The notes under the pieces were generated by a model. It worked only from the letters and a program-made list of their open reading frames with translations, searched no databases and was not told the DNA's origin. The translations under genes and the position numbers were made by a program. Shown in pieces: positions 32,453-35,308 of a DNA stretch of 35,308 nucleotides (position 1 is its first letter; every line of letters begins with the position of its first letter). Origin of the DNA: Hyphococcus sp. (lineage in GTDB: Bacteria; Pseudomonadota; Alphaproteobacteria; Caulobacterales; Parvularculaceae); assembly GCA_021776315.1 (NCBI GenBank), contig JAJFGD010000036.1, positions 1-35,308 on the forward strand, written 5' to 3'.

Positions 32453-33844
32453 CTAAATTCGTGAAAGAATTTCCTTTGCAAATATTGAGAGCGTGTCGTC
32501 GCGCGCACCCATAACGACAATTCGGTCGCCAGCCTCGGCTATTTCCAATAGCCGGGCACCGCAGGCCTCGCGGTCACTCAACGCTTCGGTTTGTCGACCA
32601 GCAGCTGCGACGCCAGCAGCGATGTCACCACTCGATACAGATTTATCTGTTGTACCGCCATAATAAACTGGCTCTGGCATCAGCAAAATATCGTCCGGGG
32701 TTAGATGCTCCGAAAACGTCTCGATGAATTCATTTTTCATTTTTTTGAGGGGCCCAAACCCATGCGGTTGAAACATGACGAGAAGTCGGCCAGGGAATTC
32801 ATGTAGTGTTTTAAGTGTTGCCGTAATTTTATCCGGGTTGTGACCGAAGTCATCAATGACGGTTACGCCTTTCGTTTCACCGACATATTCCAAACGGCGT
32901 TTCACGCCATCGAAATGGTTTAGCGCAGCAGCAGATTTTTGAATGCTGACACCGGCCGCTGACGCTGCTGCCATTGCCGCAAGAGCATTTGACACATTGT
33001 GCCTGCCGGGCATTCTCAAATTAACTGAAACGCAGCATTCGCCCGCATAGACATCAAAAGAAACACCAAAGGGCGTCGGCTTAATTTTTTCAGCTCTTAG
33101 ATCACCCGGTTTCCCCTTAATGGAATAGGTGATTTTCTTCCTGGTATTATTGTTTGATAGCTGAGCTGTCTCTCCATTATCGAGATTTAGCACAGCGATA
33201 TCTGCTTTGCCGACGAAATCGCCAAACAATCTTCGCAATTCATCCATCGATTTATGATCGAGTGCTATGTTGTTCAGTACGGCGATCTTTGGATTGTACA
33301 TGGCGATGGAACCGTCGCTCTCATCAACCTCCGATACAAAGGCATCCCCGTCACCCACAAGTGCACTTGCAAATAGCGCATCCGGGCTCACAAAATTCTT
33401 CATCACAGCGCCATTCATGATGGTTGGATATTTCTCAGTATGGTGGAGAATCCAACCGATCATCGCCGTGGTTGTCGACTTTCCGCTGGTGCCGGCAACA
33501 CCAATGGGACAAGCCGCGTTGTTGAATAATTCAGCCAATAGCTGAGCCCGTGACAGTCTTGAGGCACCGACATTTTTTGCTGCGACTACATCTGAAACAG
33601 TGTCTTCGACAGCGGCCGAGGCCACTAGAATCTGACCAGCTCGAACAACGCCAGAGCCATCCTGTTGATGGAGTTCAATACCGAGAGACCGTAAATAGTC
33701 GAATTTCGCCCCCGTGCGGCCTTGATCGAGCGCCCGGTCAGATCCTTCGACATGGTGTCCTGCGGCCTTGACGATCATGGCAAGTGGCAACATGCCTGAC
33801 CCACCGATCCCACAGAAGAAAAAGTCTTTTGTTTTCGTCATCAT
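32453..33844 (-). CDS. mpl: Mpl/MurC-like Mur ligase
   Basis: The 463-residue Mur ligase has an N-terminal UDP-binding motif FCGIGGSGM, an ATP-binding GTSGKSTTT (instead of GTHGKTTT), the central DESD/HNP segment with NNIALDHKS, and a C-terminal domain with MGARDDTLSIF. The family includes MurC (adds L-Ala to UDP-MurNAc) and Mpl (adds recycled tripeptide). It lies outside any dcw cluster and is divergent from LD-carboxypeptidase, which makes Mpl-type recycling the better guess. The ATG at 33844 or 33841 is the likely start. The reading to 33871 would overlap the 48-base divergent promoter. Confidence 0.85.
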   Translation of the reverse strand: MMTKTKDFFFCGIGGSGMLPLAMIVKAAGHHVEGSDRALDQGRTGAKFDYLRSLGIELHQQDGSGVVRAGQILVASAAVEDTVSDVVAAKNVGASRLSRAQLLAELFNNAACPIGVAGTSGKSTTTAMIGWILHHTEKYPTIMNGAVMKNFVSPDALFASALVGDGDAFVSEVDESDGSIAMYNPKIAVLNNIALDHKSMDELRRLFGDFVGKADIAVLNLDNGETAQLSNNNTRKKITYSIKGKPGDLRAEKIKPTPFGVSFDVYAGECCVSVNLRMPGRHNVSNALAAMAAASAAGVSIQKSAAALNHFDGVKRRLEYVGETKGVTVIDDFGHNPDKITATLKTLHEFPGRLLVMFQPHGFGPLKKMKNEFIETFSEHLTPDDILLMPEPVYYGGTTDKSVSSGDIAAGVAAAGRQTEALSDREACGARLLEIAEAGDRIVVMGARDDTLSIFAKEILSRI

Positions 33845-33891
33845 AAAGCCGCTATAACTGGAATTAACCAATAAGTCGTAAGCATTGTTTG

Positions 33892-34731
33892 ATGAAAAAT
33901 GCTAAGAAACATGTAGCGCTGGTCTGCCCTGGTGGGCCAATCACCAGAAATCTCGCCGATAAAATCGTCGAGATTACGGCAGATCACTGTGGAACAGACC
34001 TCCAGTTACACTTTCATAACCAATGTTTCGAAATTGCTGGCCATTTTGCGGGCACAGATGCCATGCGAAGCGACGCGTTTCTTCAGGTCGCCAATGACCC
34101 TAAATATGACGCTGTTTGGTTCGCAAGGGGCGGGTACGGTGCCTGCCGACTTGATGACGCTGTTTTCGACAAGCTGAATGAATCAGCGCATCAAAAAACA
34201 TATCTTGGATACTCCGATACTGGGTTTTTGTTGGCGCGGCTTTATGGTCAAAAAACAGGACTAGCTGTGCATGGTCCAATGCCAACAGACCAACCGCGCG
34301 ATGGTGGTGATGTAGCTATAAAACGTTCGCTCGACTTTTTAACTCGCCGGAATACCGACGTTGTCGAAAGTTCCATTCGATCTGGCGCGCAATATGCTGC
34401 ATTCAACATAACGGTTCTTAGCCATCTGGTGAGCGCACCATGGATGCCCGACCTTTCAGGTCATGTGGTGATGCTCGAGGATGTCGCTGAATATCTCTAC
34501 GGCATCGACCGGTCGATGTTCACGATAATGTCCAGCCCATCATTGCAGACCGTTGCGGGTATTAAATTGGGCCGGGTCAGCGATGTCCCGAAAAATGATC
34601 GTGAGTTCGGACAATCAGAAGAAGAAATAATCCAATATTGGTGCGCACGGGCAGGGGTCCCCTATCTGGGGCGAGCCGACATCGGACATGATAGCGACAA
34701 CAAGGTCGTGCCCTTCGGCCCTTGTTCTTAA
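33892..34731 (+). CDS. ldcA: LD-carboxypeptidase (S66 family)
   Basis: The 279-residue cytosolic serine peptidase removes terminal D-Ala from murein tetrapeptides. It has an RGGYGACRL motif and the nucleophile elbow GYSD with Ser108. The acid Glu196 lies in VMLEDVAEYLYGIDR and His266 in DIGHDSDN, so the S66 triad is complete. The C-terminus ends soon after the histidine (VVPFGPCS), about 20-25 residues shorter than E. coli LdcA. The ATG at 33892 is preceded only by a TTG at 33889 in frame. With the divergent Mpl-like gene it forms a plausible recycling pair: LdcA trims and Mpl re-attaches the tripeptide to UDP-MurNAc. Confidence 0.92.
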   Translation: MKNAKKHVALVCPGGPITRNLADKIVEITADHCGTDLQLHFHNQCFEIAGHFAGTDAMRSDAFLQVANDPKYDAVWFARGGYGACRLDDAVFDKLNESAHQKTYLGYSDTGFLLARLYGQKTGLAVHGPMPTDQPRDGGDVAIKRSLDFLTRRNTDVVESSIRSGAQYAAFNITVLSHLVSAPWMPDLSGHVVMLEDVAEYLYGIDRSMFTIMSSPSLQTVAGIKLGRVSDVPKNDREFGQSEEEIIQYWCARAGVPYLGRADIGHDSDNKVVPFGPCS

Positions 34732-34868
34732 AAGTTCACCGATCAATCTTAGCCTAGAAAGCTTGATACTAATAGAAGCCCAGCATCAGAGCTGCTCAAT
34801 CTGATCTGAGATTTCCTAAACCGGTCACAAGCAACTTGGGACAATCATTAGATACGACCCATTTCACC

Positions 34869-34897
34869 TTGACACGAGCCCGACAAGGGCGTCTTAC
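34869..34897 (+). promoter_or_regulatory. Candidate promoter of asd
   Basis: A perfect TTGACA at 34869-34874 and a weak TCTTAC at 34892-34897 are 17 bases apart, 25 bases before the asd start codon. Only the -35 is convincing. Confidence 0.4.
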
Positions 34898-34922
34898 GCA
34901 CTCATCAGATGGAGTTCGGACT

Positions 34923-35308
34923 ATGCAAGTAAACGTCGCTATCGTTGGTGCCACAGGAACTGTGGGTCAGGAATTACTAACAATTCTGGATGAACGATTA
35001 TTTCCCGCACATACTGTTTTTGCTTTAGCATCTCGCCAGTCGATTGGGCGCGAGGTTTCCTTCGGTGAGAAGACATTGAAATGTTGTGACCTCGCAACGT
35101 TTGATTTTAGTAATGTTGACATTGTATTCTTTGCTGCAGGCAGCACAGTCGCCAAAGAGTGGGCACCTAAAGCAGCGAAAGCAGGTGCGATCGTAATCGA
35201 TAATTCATCACAATTTCGTATGGACCCAGATGTTCCCTTAATTGTACCGGAAGTAAATGCTGACGCGGTGTCGGGCGCTCGGAAAAAAAATATCATCGCC
35301 AATCCCAA
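34923..35308 (+). CDS. asd: Aspartate-semialdehyde dehydrogenase (N-terminal part)
   Basis: Only the first 128 residues are in the window; the gene runs off the right edge. The N-terminal Rossmann motif VAIVGATGTVGQEL, then VFFAAGSTVAKEWAPKA and IDNSSQFRMDPDVPLIVPEVN, are typical of Asd. Asd reduces aspartyl phosphate to aspartate semialdehyde on the way to lysine, methionine, threonine and diaminopimelate. The catalytic Cys lies past the cut. The ATG at 34923 has GATGGAG 8 bases upstream. Diaminopimelate also feeds the cell wall, but no operon with the peptidoglycan genes is evident; asd has its own 191-base upstream region. Confidence 0.95.
   Translation, partial: MQVNVAIVGATGTVGQELLTILDERLFPAHTVFALASRQSIGREVSFGEKTLKCCDLATFDFSNVDIVFFAAGSTVAKEWAPKAAKAGAIVIDNSSQFRMDPDVPLIVPEVNADAVSGARKKNIIANP

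Overview
The window looks like chromosomal DNA from an alphaproteobacterium of roughly balanced base composition. Evidence includes an RpoH sigma factor near an RluD-type pseudouridine synthase, a DUF4169 gene between rluB and rsmD, a 6S RNA of alphaproteobacterial type just upstream of 5-formyltetrahydrofolate cyclo-ligase, and three CtrA-like TTAA-N7-TTAA boxes in intergenic DNA. No rRNA, tRNA, CRISPR array, insertion sequence or prophage was seen. The genus cannot be told from the sequence alone.

Layout. 1-3560: a YjhX-family toxin-like gene, a secreted protein made of two tandem repeats, and a membrane-anchored serine beta-lactamase-fold hydrolase. 3570-5590 (minus): small membrane protein, 6S RNA, 5-formyl-THF cyclo-ligase, YmdB-like phosphodiesterase. 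5813-7328 (minus): tightly coupled rluB - DUF4169 - rsmD. 7389-11003 (plus): methyltransferase, tadA, acyl-CoA dehydrogenase, DUF922 putative metalloprotease, MAPEG protein. 11000-14798: a GAF-PAS sensor with no output domain (minus), a membrane-anchored L7/L12-tail protein, a DUF2461 protein, a TetR regulator and, across a palindromic operator, a secreted cupin. 14776-20644 (minus): MATE transporter, ICL/PEPM-family lyase, M61 peptidase, Tat-signal SDR, GNAT. 20711-23431: a membrane LytTR regulator divergent from a secreted alpha/beta hydrolase, with LytTR-like repeats between them. 23557-24726: alternative oxidase flanked by an 11-bp direct repeat, then a frameshifted OmpA-like remnant. 24768-30285: rpoH, a large hybrid histidine kinase, rluD and a DUF6476-like protein. 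30385-35308: sucC without sucD, a GNAT, an Mpl/MurC-like ligase divergent from LD-carboxypeptidase, and the start of asd.

How the genes fit together. RNA modification and translation genes (rsmD, rluB, rluD, tadA) are prominent. LD-carboxypeptidase and the Mpl-like ligase form a plausible murein-peptide recycling pair: one trims tetrapeptide to tripeptide, the other reloads it onto UDP-MurNAc. RpoH and 6S RNA are global regulators of transcription. CtrA-like boxes lie upstream of the hybrid kinase, the GAF-PAS sensor and the rluB/methyltransferase pair. This suggests, as inference only, that signalling genes here are tied to a CtrA cell-cycle or motility circuit.

I saw no single obvious new defence or biosynthetic system. 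The most interesting items are the CtrA-like boxes (especially the kinase promoter, which also carries TTAACCAT and a GANTC site), the LytTR/hydrolase module with four spaced repeats, the TetR/cupin unit, the tandem-repeat secreted protein, the Tat-signal dehydrogenase and the alternative oxidase between direct repeats. The first 156 bases hold no gene, only an inverted repeat before yjhX.
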